The position numbers and the translations under genes are program-made. From Allorhizobium sonneratiae (lineage in GTDB: Bacteria; Pseudomonadota; Alphaproteobacteria; Rhizobiales; Rhizobiaceae), in assembly GCF_023700755.1 (NCBI RefSeq), contig NZ_JAMKOJ010000009.1, forward strand, positions 124,001-188,000: a stretch of 64,000 nt of DNA, given 5' to 3'. Positions 25,532-34,295 of this stretch are shown here, piece after piece (the first letter of the stretch is position 1; every line of letters starts with the position of its first letter). The notes below the pieces were generated by a model that was not told where the DNA came from, made no database searches, and worked only from the letters and a program-made list of their open reading frames with translations.

Positions 25532-26161
25532 ATGCCTCCAGTCGCAAAAGCAGAGCAAGAGACCATGGCACGAACACGTGCAGTCGACTTTGAAGACAAG
25601 CAGCGCAGCATTCTCGCGAGTGCTGCGGCTGTCTTTGCCGAAATGGGCATGGAGAAGGCCTCCATGTCCATGATCGCTTCGCATTCGAAAGTCTCGAAGG
25701 CGCTTCTCTATCACTACTATCCCGGCAAGGATGCGCTGATTTTCGATATCGTGCGGACGCATCTGAGCGAACTTGATGAAGCGATCGCGGATGCGGACAA
25801 TCCGAGCCTGCCGCCGGCGGACCGGTTGCGCCTGCTCGTGAAAGCCGTGCTGAAGAATTACGAAGGTCGCGACAACGAGCACAAGGTCCAGCTCAACGGC
25901 ACCAGCGCGCTCTCCGCCGAGCAGCTTGGCGAACTTCAGGCGATCGAACGGCGGATCGTCAAACGTTTCTCGACGGTCATTCGCGATATCAATCCCGATC
26001 TCAACAAGAACCGGCCGCTTCTCATGCCCGTTACCATGTCGCTCTTCGGCATGATGAACTGGGTCTATATGTGGTTCCGCCCGGACGGCCCGGTCACGCG
26101 CGACGATTATGCCGACATCGCGACCACGCTGATGCTGGAAGGTCTCAAGGCCGTCTGCTGA
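25532..26161 (+). CDS. paaR: TetR-family repressor PaaR of phenylacetate genes
   Basis: 209 residues from ATG 25532; ATG 25565 (MARTRAVDFED) is an alternative start. The N-terminal TetR HTH (SMSMIASHSKVSKALLYHYYPGKDAL) is followed by a C-terminal ligand domain. TetR-type PaaR replaces PaaX as the main phenylacetyl-CoA-responsive repressor in many alpha- and betaproteobacteria. It is the last gene after paaGIK and probably binds the ACCGAYCGGTCA-type palindromes at 22837 and 34109. Confidence 0.82.
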   Translation: MPPVAKAEQETMARTRAVDFEDKQRSILASAAAVFAEMGMEKASMSMIASHSKVSKALLYHYYPGKDALIFDIVRTHLSELDEAIADADNPSLPPADRLRLLVKAVLKNYEGRDNEHKVQLNGTSALSAEQLGELQAIERRIVKRFSTVIRDINPDLNKNRPLLMPVTMSLFGMMNWVYMWFRPDGPVTRDDYADIATTLMLEGLKAVC

Positions 26162-26206
26162 CGCGCCTGCGCCAACCTGTGTTCAGCTGCGGTCTTCATC
26201 GGACAG

Positions 26207-26241
26207 CCTGCGGACCGTCACGTCCGCAGGTTTTTTCTTTT
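26207..26241 (+). terminator. Intrinsic terminator after paaR
   Basis: CCTGCGGAC, loop CGTCAC, GTCCGCAGG, then TTTTTTCTTTT: a perfect 9-bp GC-rich stem with a strong T-run, ending the paaGIKR transcript. Confidence 0.95.
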
Positions 26242-26263
26242 GTATACCTTGCGGATGCGCCGA

Positions 26264-28339
26264 TCAGGCGGCGCTCTCCAACCAGGAATTGGTCTTCGCA
26301 ACCATCGTCAGGACATCATACTGGGCGACAACCGCGCCGTTCTGGTTCGTGACCTGGCAATCCCAGCGCACTTCGCCGTGCTCGGCGTTCTCGCGCGGGT
26401 TGATATCCTTGCAGGTCAATTGAACCTGAAGCGTATCGCCGGGATTGACCGGGGTGAGGAAGCGGAGATTGTCGACACCGTAATTGGCAAGAACCGGACC
26501 CGGCGCCGGATCAACGAAGAGACCGGCTGCAAAAGAAACGATCAGATAGCCATGCGCCACGCGACCGTCGAAGAACGGGTTTGCCTTGGCCGCTGCCTCG
26601 TCCATATGGGCGTAGAACGTGTCGCCGGTGAAATGCGCGAAGTGCTCGATATCCTCCAGCGTCACCATGCGTGTTGCAGTCACGAGTTGATCGCCGATTT
26701 TCAGCTCCGCCAGAGACTTGCGGAAAGGATGAACGCTATCATTGCGAATGTCAGCGCCGGGCATCCAACGCCCTGCCACCGCCGACAGAAGTGCCGGTGC
26801 GCCCTGGATTGCCGTCCGCTGCATGTAATGCTTGACGCTGCGGATGCCACCCAGTTCCTCGCCTCCGCCAGCGCGGCCGGGGCCGCCGTGGACCAGCATC
26901 GGTAGCGGTGAACCATGACCCGTCGAGCTTTTGGCGCTCACCCGGTTGCCGATCATAACGCGGCCGTGGAACGGTGCGAGACCGAGCACGAGTTCTTCGG
27001 CGAAAACCTTGTCATTGGTGAAGACGGAGGCCACCAGGCTGCCCTTGCCGCGCCGTGCAAGCGCGACCGCCTCTTCCGCCGTCTCGTAAGGCACGATGGT
27101 GCTGACAGGCCCGAAGGCCTCGACATCGTGCACAGCTTTCGCGGCCATCGGCCTGTCGCAATAGAGCAGGACCGGATTGAGGAACGCCCCCGCCTGTGCG
27201 TCGCCGGAGGCGATTCTGGGATTGTCGGGATCTCCGGCAACGATCTCGGCATCCTGCGCCAGATCACGGATCCGCGCCCGGACCTCCTCGCGCTGCGCGA
27301 GGCTTGCCAGTGGTCCCATGCGGGTCGCTTCCTCGGAGGCATTGCCGACGATCGTGCGCTCCAGACGGTCCCGAAGGCTCTTTACGAGATCCTCGGAGAA
27401 CTGGCGGGGTGCGATGACGCGCCGGATGGCAGTGCATTTCTGGCCCGCCTTGACGGTCATTTCGCGGGCAACTTCCTTGACGAAGAGCTCGAACTCCTCG
27501 GTGCCGGGCGCTGCGTCGAGACCGAGCACAGCAGCATTGAGGCTGTCTGCCTCCATGGTGAAACGAACCGAATTTTCGATAATGGCCTTGTGCGTCTTCA
27601 GCTTCTGGCCGGTCGCGGCCGAACCGGTGAATGTCACGACATCCTGACCATCGACATGATCGAGCAGATCACCAACGGAGCCGCTGACAAGCTGGAGCAC
27701 ACCTTCCGGCAGGATGCCGGTCTCGATGATGCGGCGGACCATGAGTTCGGTCAGATATGCCGTCTGGCTGGCGGGCTTCACGATCGCAGGCACGCCCGCA
27801 AGCAGTGTTGGCGCCAGTTTTTCCAACATCCCCCAGCAGGGAAAGTTGAAGGCATTGATATGCACGGCCACGCCCTGCAAGGGGGTCAGGATATGCTGAG
27901 CCGAAAAGGAACTGTCCTTGGACAGATGTTCGAGATCGCCGTCGAGCAGGAGACGCGTATTGGGAAGCTCGCGCCGGCCCTTGGAGGCATAGGAGAGGAG
28001 CGTGCCAATGCCGCCCTCGATATCCACCCAGCTATCGGCGCGCGTGGCGCCGGTTGCCGTCGAAAGCGCATAGAATTCCTCCTTGCGCTCCATCAAGGCC
28101 TGACCGAGAGCCTTGAGCATGGCGGCCCGCTCGTGGAAGGAAAGACGGCGAAGCGCAGGACCACCCCTGTCACGGCCATAGGCCAGGATCGCCTTGAAAT
28201 CGATGCCGCTGGAATCGATGAAGGCCACGGGCGCGCCCGTCGATGCGTCCAGCAGGGGCACGCCCTCCCGCGCACCGGCGACCCATTGCCCGCAAACATA
28301 GCTCTCAAGCCGACGTGGCTGTTTTGCCAAGACGTTCAT
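26264..28339 (-). CDS. paaZ: Bifunctional oxepin-CoA hydrolase / semialdehyde dehydrogenase PaaZ
   Basis: 691 residues from ATG 28339, with a GAAAGGA ribosome site. The N-terminal aldehyde dehydrogenase has NAFNFPCWG, FTGSAATGQK, base Glu in TMEADSLN and nucleophile Cys in AGQKCTAIRR (about 290). The C-terminal MaoC-like hydratase (about 540-690) carries TGDTFYAHMDEA and FDGRVAHGYLI. It opens oxepin-CoA and oxidises the resulting aldehyde to 3-oxo-5,6-dehydrosuberyl-CoA. Last gene of the paaJABCDE-x-paaZ operon. Confidence 0.95.
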   Translation of the reverse strand: MNVLAKQPRRLESYVCGQWVAGAREGVPLLDASTGAPVAFIDSSGIDFKAILAYGRDRGGPALRRLSFHERAAMLKALGQALMERKEEFYALSTATGATRADSWVDIEGGIGTLLSYASKGRRELPNTRLLLDGDLEHLSKDSSFSAQHILTPLQGVAVHINAFNFPCWGMLEKLAPTLLAGVPAIVKPASQTAYLTELMVRRIIETGILPEGVLQLVSGSVGDLLDHVDGQDVVTFTGSAATGQKLKTHKAIIENSVRFTMEADSLNAAVLGLDAAPGTEEFELFVKEVAREMTVKAGQKCTAIRRVIAPRQFSEDLVKSLRDRLERTIVGNASEEATRMGPLASLAQREEVRARIRDLAQDAEIVAGDPDNPRIASGDAQAGAFLNPVLLYCDRPMAAKAVHDVEAFGPVSTIVPYETAEEAVALARRGKGSLVASVFTNDKVFAEELVLGLAPFHGRVMIGNRVSAKSSTGHGSPLPMLVHGGPGRAGGGEELGGIRSVKHYMQRTAIQGAPALLSAVAGRWMPGADIRNDSVHPFRKSLAELKIGDQLVTATRMVTLEDIEHFAHFTGDTFYAHMDEAAAKANPFFDGRVAHGYLIVSFAAGLFVDPAPGPVLANYGVDNLRFLTPVNPGDTLQVQLTCKDINPRENAEHGEVRWDCQVTNQNGAVVAQYDVLTMVAKTNSWLESAA

Positions 28340-28350
28340 GGTTTTTCCTT

Positions 28351-29106
28351 TCAATTCAGACGGAGCGCGGAAAGCTGCGCATCGACCTCATCTTGCCATT
28401 TCGCCAGAAGGGTCTCGTTTGGTGTGTGACGGATGCGCAAGCGCGCAAGCGTCTCGAAACGCCCGGAACTCGATTGTCCGAAGCTCGCTGCAACGCGCGG
28501 ATACCAGTATTGAACCGAGGCTTTGGCTCGGATCAAGGCTTCGGATTCTTCAAGAACCTGAACCAGACCTTTGAGGCCCAGTTCGGCATGCCGCCTCTCC
28601 CGAGGCAGGATGGCGCGAAAGACCTCTGCAAGCGGCTGATAGGAAACGCGGGCAAGCTCTTCGATCTGAATGACGCTCGCCCGTCCCATGAGGACGTTCA
28701 TGACCACGGCATCAACCCATCCGTCGAGCGGATAGTGAAAGATGGAAAGGCGCATATCGCCGGACTGCCGCGCCAGACCAATATCGGCGTCACGCGCAAC
28801 GCGGGAAGCCCATGGGTGATGCGCTGCGTAACGTCCGCCATCGGCGCCGAAGGTCTCCATGACCTTCAGCACCCGCGACGCGTGATCCGCCTTTTCGAGA
28901 ACGATGCGGGCGGCGGAAATGCGCTCCTGGATGCCGGGCGCATCGTTGATCGTATCGGCAAAGCCGGCCGAACCGGCCAGTTCACTGTCGACGAAACTCG
29001 CCATGACCCGCAGAAGCTCACCGCGATAACGGGGCGGAACATTGGCGGGAGAGGAAAGCACGCCGCCCTGCGCAAGATAGTCCTCGATTGCGATCTTGTC
29101 TGTCAC
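28351..29106 (-). CDS. Extra phenylacetic acid catabolic (PaaA/PaaC-like) ferritin-fold protein
   Basis: 251 residues from a GTG start with an AAGGGGAG site, between paaE and paaZ. The sequence resembles the PF05138 ferritin-like family (PaaA, PaaC). One clean carboxylate-His motif, ERRHAELG, is present. The other expected motif reads EKADHAS, with spacing ExxxH instead of ExxH, so a complete di-iron site is doubtful. It could be an accessory subunit of the epoxidase or a diverged paralogue. Position in the operon implies a role in the pathway, but none is assigned. Confidence 0.7.
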   Translation of the reverse strand: MTDKIAIEDYLAQGGVLSSPANVPPRYRGELLRVMASFVDSELAGSAGFADTINDAPGIQERISAARIVLEKADHASRVLKVMETFGADGGRYAAHHPWASRVARDADIGLARQSGDMRLSIFHYPLDGWVDAVVMNVLMGRASVIQIEELARVSYQPLAEVFRAILPRERRHAELGLKGLVQVLEESEALIRAKASVQYWYPRVAASFGQSSSGRFETLARLRIRHTPNETLLAKWQDEVDAQLSALRLN

Positions 29107-29120
29107 GCCGCCCGCTCCCC

Positions 29121-30197
29121 TTACTGGTCGTAGCTGACGACGATGCGATCACTCAGCGGGAAGCACTGACAGGTCAGCACATAGCCCTGGCGTACTTCGT
29201 AGTCTTCCAGCGCGTGGTTGACCTCCATCTCCACCTCGCCTTCGGTGACCTTGGCGCGACAGGTGGAGCAGACCCCAGCCTTGCAGGCAAAGGGCACGTC
29301 CATGGCATTTTCGATGGCGGCGTCGAGGAGGCTGACGCCCTGCTTCGGGAAGTTGAACGTGCGCGTGGCACCATCCAGCGTCACCGTTGCCTGACACATC
29401 GCGCCATGATCGGCGCCTGCAACAGTTTCGACGCGACGGCGCGCGCGGCCGGGCTGGGAAGAGGCGAAAAGTTCGAACTTGATCTGATCGTCCCGCAGGC
29501 CATGGTCGCGGAGCGAAGCGGCAATTGCCAGCATCATCGGCTCGGGACCGCAGATGAAGGCGGTCGTTATGGATTTGATGTCGATCCAGTGCCTGAACAG
29601 CGCCGTGCACTTTTCCGCATCGATGCGACCGGTGAAGAGATCGATGTCCTGGGCTTCGCTCTTCAGCACATGCAGCACGGAGAACCGGCCGAGATAGAGG
29701 TTCTTCAGATCCTCCAGCTCTTCGCGGAACATGATCGAACTGATCTGCCGGTTGGCATAGACGAGTGTGAAGCGCGAATGAGGCTCCCTTGCCAGAACCG
29801 TCTTGATGATCGAGAGAACAGGCGTGATACCGCTGCCACCCGCAAAGCCGAGGTAATGGCGGCTGGCGGCGGGGTCGAGCGGCGTGTGAAAGGTCCCCAT
29901 CGGGGGCATGGCTTCCAGGGTCTCGCCGACCTTCAGGTTTTCGTTCGCCCAGGTGGAAAAACATCCGCCCTCGACGCGCTTGATGCCCACCTTGAGCACG
30001 CCTTCATCCTTGCCGGCGCAAATGGAATAGGAACGGCGCAGTTCCTCGTCATCGAACTTGCGGCGGAAGGTCAGGTACTGGCCTTGCGTGAAATCGAAAG
30101 CGGCACGATCCTCTTCGGATGGCCGCAGCGTGACGACAACCGCATCGCGCGTTTCGCGACGAATATCGGTAACCGTCAGGGAATGGAAACGTGCCAT
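29121..30197 (-). CDS. paaE: Phenylacetyl-CoA epoxidase reductase PaaE
   Basis: 358 residues from ATG 30197 with a GGGAGGGG ribosome site; the longer frame to 30338 is not used. It has an FAD domain (RRSYSICAG), an NAD domain (GFAGGSGITPVLSIIK) and a C-terminal plant-type 2Fe-2S domain with cysteines in CKAGVCSTCRAKV and, further on, VLTCQCFP. It passes electrons from NADPH to the PaaA di-iron centre. Confidence 0.95.
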   Translation of the reverse strand: MARFHSLTVTDIRRETRDAVVVTLRPSEEDRAAFDFTQGQYLTFRRKFDDEELRRSYSICAGKDEGVLKVGIKRVEGGCFSTWANENLKVGETLEAMPPMGTFHTPLDPAASRHYLGFAGGSGITPVLSIIKTVLAREPHSRFTLVYANRQISSIMFREELEDLKNLYLGRFSVLHVLKSEAQDIDLFTGRIDAEKCTALFRHWIDIKSITTAFICGPEPMMLAIAASLRDHGLRDDQIKFELFASSQPGRARRRVETVAGADHGAMCQATVTLDGATRTFNFPKQGVSLLDAAIENAMDVPFACKAGVCSTCRAKVTEGEVEMEVNHALEDYEVRQGYVLTCQCFPLSDRIVVSYDQ

Positions 30198-30217
30198 GGA
30201 CAACCCCTCCCGATGGG

Positions 30218-30751
30218 TCAGATGCACTTGAAATAGTCGAATGGCTCCAGACAATCGCGGCAGCGATAGCTCGCCTTGCAGGGCGTCGAACCGAACTGGC
30301 TGATCTTTTCGGTATCGGCGGATCCGCAACGCGGACACGCCACTGTCAGGTTTGATCGGCCAGAGAGGCGATCGATCCGTTTCATCAGGATGCCGTCGGA
30401 GGCAGTCCCGTCGATCGGCGGGGCAATGCCGTATTCACGCAGCTTCTCGCGGCCCTCGGCGCTGATCCAGTCGGTCGTCCAGGCGGGCGATAGCTGCCGC
30501 TTGAGTTGAACCTTCTCGATACCCTTTGCGGTGAGTGCCGCCTCGATATCCAGATTGATCACCGAGGTTGCCGGACAGCCCGAATAGGTCGGCGTCACCG
30601 TCACCACCAGCGTATCGTCCCGCCATGCGACATCGCGGATGATGCCGAGATCGGTCAGCGAAATGACCGGGATTTCCGGATCCGGCACTTCCGCCAGCCA
30701 GTTCCAGACATCCACGATCGATGGACGATGTGCCGTGGTCACTGCCGTCAC
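30218..30751 (-). CDS. paaD: Phenylacetyl-CoA epoxidase assembly protein PaaD
   Basis: 177 residues from a GTG adjoining the paaC stop. An N-terminal DUF59/MIP18-like domain (EVPDPEIPVISLTDLGI, PTYSGCPAT) and a C-terminal zinc ribbon (CPRCGSADT and YRCRDCLEPF) mark PaaD, required to build the PaaABCE complex, probably in Fe-S or di-iron maturation. Confidence 0.93.
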   Translation of the reverse strand: MTAVTTAHRPSIVDVWNWLAEVPDPEIPVISLTDLGIIRDVAWRDDTLVVTVTPTYSGCPATSVINLDIEAALTAKGIEKVQLKRQLSPAWTTDWISAEGREKLREYGIAPPIDGTASDGILMKRIDRLSGRSNLTVACPRCGSADTEKISQFGSTPCKASYRCRDCLEPFDYFKCI

Positions 30752-31537
30752 CTACCAGGTTGCGCCGGGATAGGCGCGCTGAAGGAACTGTAGCTCGGAT
30801 AGGATGAAGCCAAGATGCTCGGTATGGACACCGCGACGTCCGCCCTTGTGCATGTAGCCGTCCGCCGGCTTGCGCAAGGTGCCCTCGCTCAGGGCCTCTT
30901 CCACAATCTCATCCCATCCGGCCTTCAGGCTCTGCGGGGCCGGAATGGTCCCTGCCTCCACGAGTTCGGCGTCCACCGCATCGCTTGCGAACATTTCGCC
31001 GGTATAGGGCCAGAGATCGTCGAGCGCATCCTGCATCCGGCGATGGCTTTCCTGCGTGCCGTCACCGAGCCGGATGATGAGATCACGGCTGCGGTCGAGA
31101 TGGTAGGACACTTCCTTGAAGGACTTTTCGGCGATCTCGGCAATCCTTCGGTCTGACGAGTTGCGCAGTGCCTTCAGCATGAGATAATTCCAGGCATCGA
31201 AGAGGAACTGCCGCATCAGCGTCTTGCCGAAATCGCCGTTTGGCCGCTCGACCAGGAGGATGTTGCGGAATTCATAGCCGTCGCGCAGATAGGCGAGATT
31301 GTCCGCCGAGCGCCCCTTGCCCTCTACTTCGCCCGCAAGACCGAGCCAGAGTTGCGTCTGGCCGATCAGATCAAGCGCCGTGTTGGAGAGCGCAATATCT
31401 TCTTCCAGCGCCGGCGAATGACCGCACCATTCGGAAACCCGATGGCCAAGGATCAGCGTATTGTCGCCCATGCGCAGCAGGAATTCGAGGAGGGACGCCT
31501 GCCGGGTTGACGATTCGAGTGCCGCCGTCGCCATCAC
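30752..31537 (-). CDS. paaC: Phenylacetyl-CoA epoxidase structural subunit PaaC
   Basis: 261 residues of the ferritin-like fold (LLRMGDNTLILGHRVSEWCG at the N-terminus). PaaC is the inactive partner of PaaA in the epoxidase core. Its ATG overlaps the paaB stop (ATGA), and its own stop abuts the paaD start. Confidence 0.93.
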   Translation of the reverse strand: MMATAALESSTRQASLLEFLLRMGDNTLILGHRVSEWCGHSPALEEDIALSNTALDLIGQTQLWLGLAGEVEGKGRSADNLAYLRDGYEFRNILLVERPNGDFGKTLMRQFLFDAWNYLMLKALRNSSDRRIAEIAEKSFKEVSYHLDRSRDLIIRLGDGTQESHRRMQDALDDLWPYTGEMFASDAVDAELVEAGTIPAPQSLKAGWDEIVEEALSEGTLRKPADGYMHKGGRRGVHTEHLGFILSELQFLQRAYPGATW

Positions 31538-31818
31538 ATATGCCCCACTTCATCCGGAATTTCGAAGAAAGTCGGGTGCCGGTAGACCTTGGAATTGGAC
31601 GGCTCGAACAGCGCGCCCTTTTCAGAGGGTGAACTGGCGACGATATCAGCCGATTTCACCACCCAGATGCTGATCCCTTCGTTGCGACGCGTATAAACGT
31701 CGCGGGCATTGTTGATCGCCATTTCCGCGTCGGGTGCATGAAGGCTGCCGACATGGCGATGGTTGAGGCCGTGCTGGCCCCGAATGAAGACTTCCCAAAG
31801 TGGCCATTCGCTGGACAT
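31534..31818 (-). CDS. paaB: Phenylacetyl-CoA epoxidase subunit PaaB
   Basis: 94 residues, the usual PaaB length, with the family start WPLWEVFIRGQHGLNHRHVG. This small subunit bridges PaaAC heterodimers and docks the reductase. Confidence 0.95.
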   Translation of the reverse strand: MSSEWPLWEVFIRGQHGLNHRHVGSLHAPDAEMAINNARDVYTRRNEGISIWVVKSADIVASSPSEKGALFEPSNSKVYRHPTFFEIPDEVGHM

Positions 31819-31835
31819 TTTCTCTCTCCCCGGAC

Positions 31836-32840
31836 TTATTCGGCAGCAATTTTCGAGGCGGCGCGGCGTGCGGCAACCTTTTCGCTATGGGCCATGAGGC
31901 CGTCGCGGAACCAGGCGCCCTCTTCCCAGGCGCGCTTGCGCGCATTCAGGCGTTCGGCGTTGCAGGGGCCCTTGCCGGCGATGACGTTGAAAAACTCTTC
32001 CCAGTCCGGCTCACCGAAGTCATAGCCGCCCTTTGCCTCGTTCCACTTGAGGTCGGGGTCAGGGATCGTCAGGCCCAGATATTCGGCCTGCGGCACGGTC
32101 TGGTCGACGAATTTCTGGCGCAGCTCGTCATTGGAATTCTGCTTGATCTTCCAGGCCATGGACTGGGCGGAATGAATGGAAGCGTCGTCCGACGGGCCGA
32201 ACATCATGAGCGAGGGCCACCACCAGCGGTTCAGAGCGTCCTGAACCATGGCCTTCTGCGCCGGCGTCCCCTTCACCATCTTCATCAGGACATCGAAACC
32301 CTGCCGCTGATGGAAGCTCTCTTCCTTGCAGATGCGGATCATGGCCCGCGAATAGGGGCCGTAGGAACAGCGCTGCAACGGCACCTGGTTCATGATGGCG
32401 GCGCCATCAACCAGCCAGCCGATCGCACCGATATCCGCCCATGTCAGCGTCGGATAGTTGAAGATCGAGGAATACTTGGCCTTGCCGGAATGCAGCTGTT
32501 CATACATTTCGTCACGGCTGACGCCCAGCGTTTCGGCGGCACAATAAAGGTAGAGGCCGTGGCCTGCCTCGTCCTGCACCTTGGCCAGCAGGATCGCCTT
32601 GCGCTCCAGCGTCGGCGCGCGGGTGATCCAGTTGCCTTCGGGCAATTGACCGACGATTTCGGAATGGGCGTGCTGGCTGATCTGGCGGACCAGCGTCTTG
32701 CGGTAGCCTTCCGGCATCCACTCCTTCGGCTCGATCTTCTGGCCTGCATCGACGCGCTCCTGAAAGGCGCGTTCGCGAGGATCCATTTCATCGAGAGACC
32801 GGACGCGCGCTGCGTCCGTCGTCACCATTTGTGCATACAT
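31836..32840 (-). CDS. paaA: Phenylacetyl-CoA epoxidase catalytic subunit PaaA
   Basis: 334 residues from ATG 32840, with an AGGAGG site 7 nt upstream; the frame extension to 32921 is not used. Di-iron ligand motifs are visible: [12 protein letters not shown] (ExxH) and [10 protein letters not shown] (ExxH). It inserts one oxygen atom from O2 into the ring of phenylacetyl-CoA to make the 1,2-epoxide. Confidence 0.96.
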   Translation of the reverse strand: MYAQMVTTDAARVRSLDEMDPRERAFQERVDAGQKIEPKEWMPEGYRKTLVRQISQHAHSEIVGQLPEGNWITRAPTLERKAILLAKVQDEAGHGLYLYCAAETLGVSRDEMYEQLHSGKAKYSSIFNYPTLTWADIGAIGWLVDGAAIMNQVPLQRCSYGPYSRAMIRICKEESFHQRQGFDVLMKMVKGTPAQKAMVQDALNRWWWPSLMMFGPSDDASIHSAQSMAWKIKQNSNDELRQKFVDQTVPQAEYLGLTIPDPDLKWNEAKGGYDFGEPDWEEFFNVIAGKGPCNAERLNARKRAWEEGAWFRDGLMAHSEKVAARRAASKIAAE

Positions 32841-32863
32841 GCTCTTGCCTCCTGCCTGACGTG

Positions 32864-34069
32864 TCACACGCGTTCGAGAATGAGGGCGATGCCCTGGCCG
32901 ACACCGATGCACATGGTGCAAAGGGCATAGCGCCCGCCCTGTCGATGAAGCTGATAGGTCGCCGTCGTCACCAGCCGTGCGCCGCTCATGCCGAGCGGAT
33001 GACCGATTGCGATCGCGCCACCATTGGGGTTCACATGCGGCGCATCATCCGGCAGGCCGAGATCGCGCAGAACGGCGAGACCTTGCGAGGCGAAGGCTTC
33101 GTTGAGTTCGATCACGTCCATCTGGCCGATGGTGAGACCGGTCCGCTCCAGCACGCGGCGCGCCGCCGGGGCAGGCCCGATGCCCATGATGCGCGGCTCA
33201 ACGCCAGCGGCCGCCATGGCCACGATGCGTGCCTTCGGGGTCAGCCCGTGCGCCTTTGCGGACACCTCGCTGGCCACCAGCAAAGCAGCCGCACCATCGT
33301 TGACGCCCGAGGCGTTACCGGCTGTCACGGTAAGGTCTGGGCCGTTGACGCCCTTCAACTTCGCAAGCTGCGCCACGCCCGTCTCGGGACGTGGATGTTC
33401 GTCGCGATCGACGACCAGCGGATCACCCTTCTTTTGCGGGACGTGGACCGGAACGATCTCATCGGCGAAGACACCGGCCGCATGGGCGGCTGCCCAGCGC
33501 GCCTGGCTACGGGCGGCAAAAGCGTCCTGATCCTCGCGGCTGATGCCGAAATCGGCAGCGACGTTATCGGCGGTTTCCGGCATGGAATCGATGCCGAACA
33601 TCTTCTTCATTTTCGGGTTGACAAAGCGCCAGCCGATCGTCGTGTCATAGACCGCATTGGCGCGGGAAAAGGCGCTTTCGGCCTTCGGCATGACGAAGGG
33701 CGCACGGCTCATGCTCTCGACGCCGCCTGCGATCACAAAGTCGCAATCGCCAGCGCGGATGGCGCGCGCCGCCATGCCAACGGCATCCATGCCCGAGCCG
33801 CAAAGCCTGTTGACAGTCGTGGCCGGCACCGAAACGGGAAGCCCGGACAGCAGGGCCGCCATGCGGCCGACATTGCGATTGTCTTCGCCAGCCTGGTTCG
33901 CGCAGCCATAGATCAGGTCATCGACCTTGGACCAATCGGCATTGGGGTTTCGCGCGATCAGACCCGCAAGCGGAACGGCAGCAAGATCGTCCGCCCGGAC
34001 CGTGGACAAAGCCCCACCATAACGGCCGATCGGCGTCCTGACAGCATCGCACACAAAAGCTTCCGGCAT
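32864..34069 (-). CDS. paaJ: 3-oxoadipyl-CoA/3-oxo-5,6-dehydrosuberyl-CoA thiolase PaaJ
   Basis: 401 residues from ATG 34069, with AGGAGG. The start of the frame, [20 protein letters not shown], and catalytic residues Cys in [11 protein letters not shown], His in [14 protein letters not shown] and Cys in [12 protein letters not shown] are complete. It performs two thiolytic cleavages, ending in succinyl-CoA and acetyl-CoA. First gene of the large paa operon, downstream of the PaaR-type and PaaX-adjacent palindromes. Confidence 0.93.
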   Translation of the reverse strand: MPEAFVCDAVRTPIGRYGGALSTVRADDLAAVPLAGLIARNPNADWSKVDDLIYGCANQAGEDNRNVGRMAALLSGLPVSVPATTVNRLCGSGMDAVGMAARAIRAGDCDFVIAGGVESMSRAPFVMPKAESAFSRANAVYDTTIGWRFVNPKMKKMFGIDSMPETADNVAADFGISREDQDAFAARSQARWAAAHAAGVFADEIVPVHVPQKKGDPLVVDRDEHPRPETGVAQLAKLKGVNGPDLTVTAGNASGVNDGAAALLVASEVSAKAHGLTPKARIVAMAAAGVEPRIMGIGPAPAARRVLERTGLTIGQMDVIELNEAFASQGLAVLRDLGLPDDAPHVNPNGGAIAIGHPLGMSGARLVTTATYQLHRQGGRYALCTMCIGVGQGIALILERV

Positions 34070-34108
34070 GAAAATCCTCCTGGGGGTGGCGTTCTTCCTC
34101 ATTCGCCA

Positions 34109-34118
34109 ACCGATCGGT
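34109..34118. promoter_or_regulatory. Candidate PaaR operator before the paaJABCDE operon
   Basis: ACCGATCGGT is a perfect 10-bp palindrome in the context CAACCGATCGGTCAATG. It matches the core of the 22837 site and lies 40 nt upstream of the paaJ start. Confidence 0.6.
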
Positions 34119-34133
34119 CAATGTATAGCAGCG

Positions 34134-34178
34134 AAACATCACACATGGAAGACATTTTTTTATATTTGTGTGATGTTT
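34134..34178. promoter_or_regulatory. 12-bp inverted repeat in the paaJ-paaX divergent promoter
   Basis: AAACATCACACA and TGTGTGATGTTT form a perfect 12-bp inverted repeat with a 21-bp AT-rich spacer (TTTTTTTATATT inside). Half-site spacing and position between paaJ and paaX suggest a site for the PaaX protein or for a dimer pair. A transcribed hairpin is also possible. Confidence 0.55.
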
Positions 34179-34295
34179 TGAACAGGCGCCGCTCCGGGCG
34201 TCGCTTTTCAGCTTGGTCATACTGACGTCCGGCTTGCGTTTTCAGGTCGATGGGCGTTCAAGGATCGCTGCTCCACGGATGAAAGAGGTGATTTC

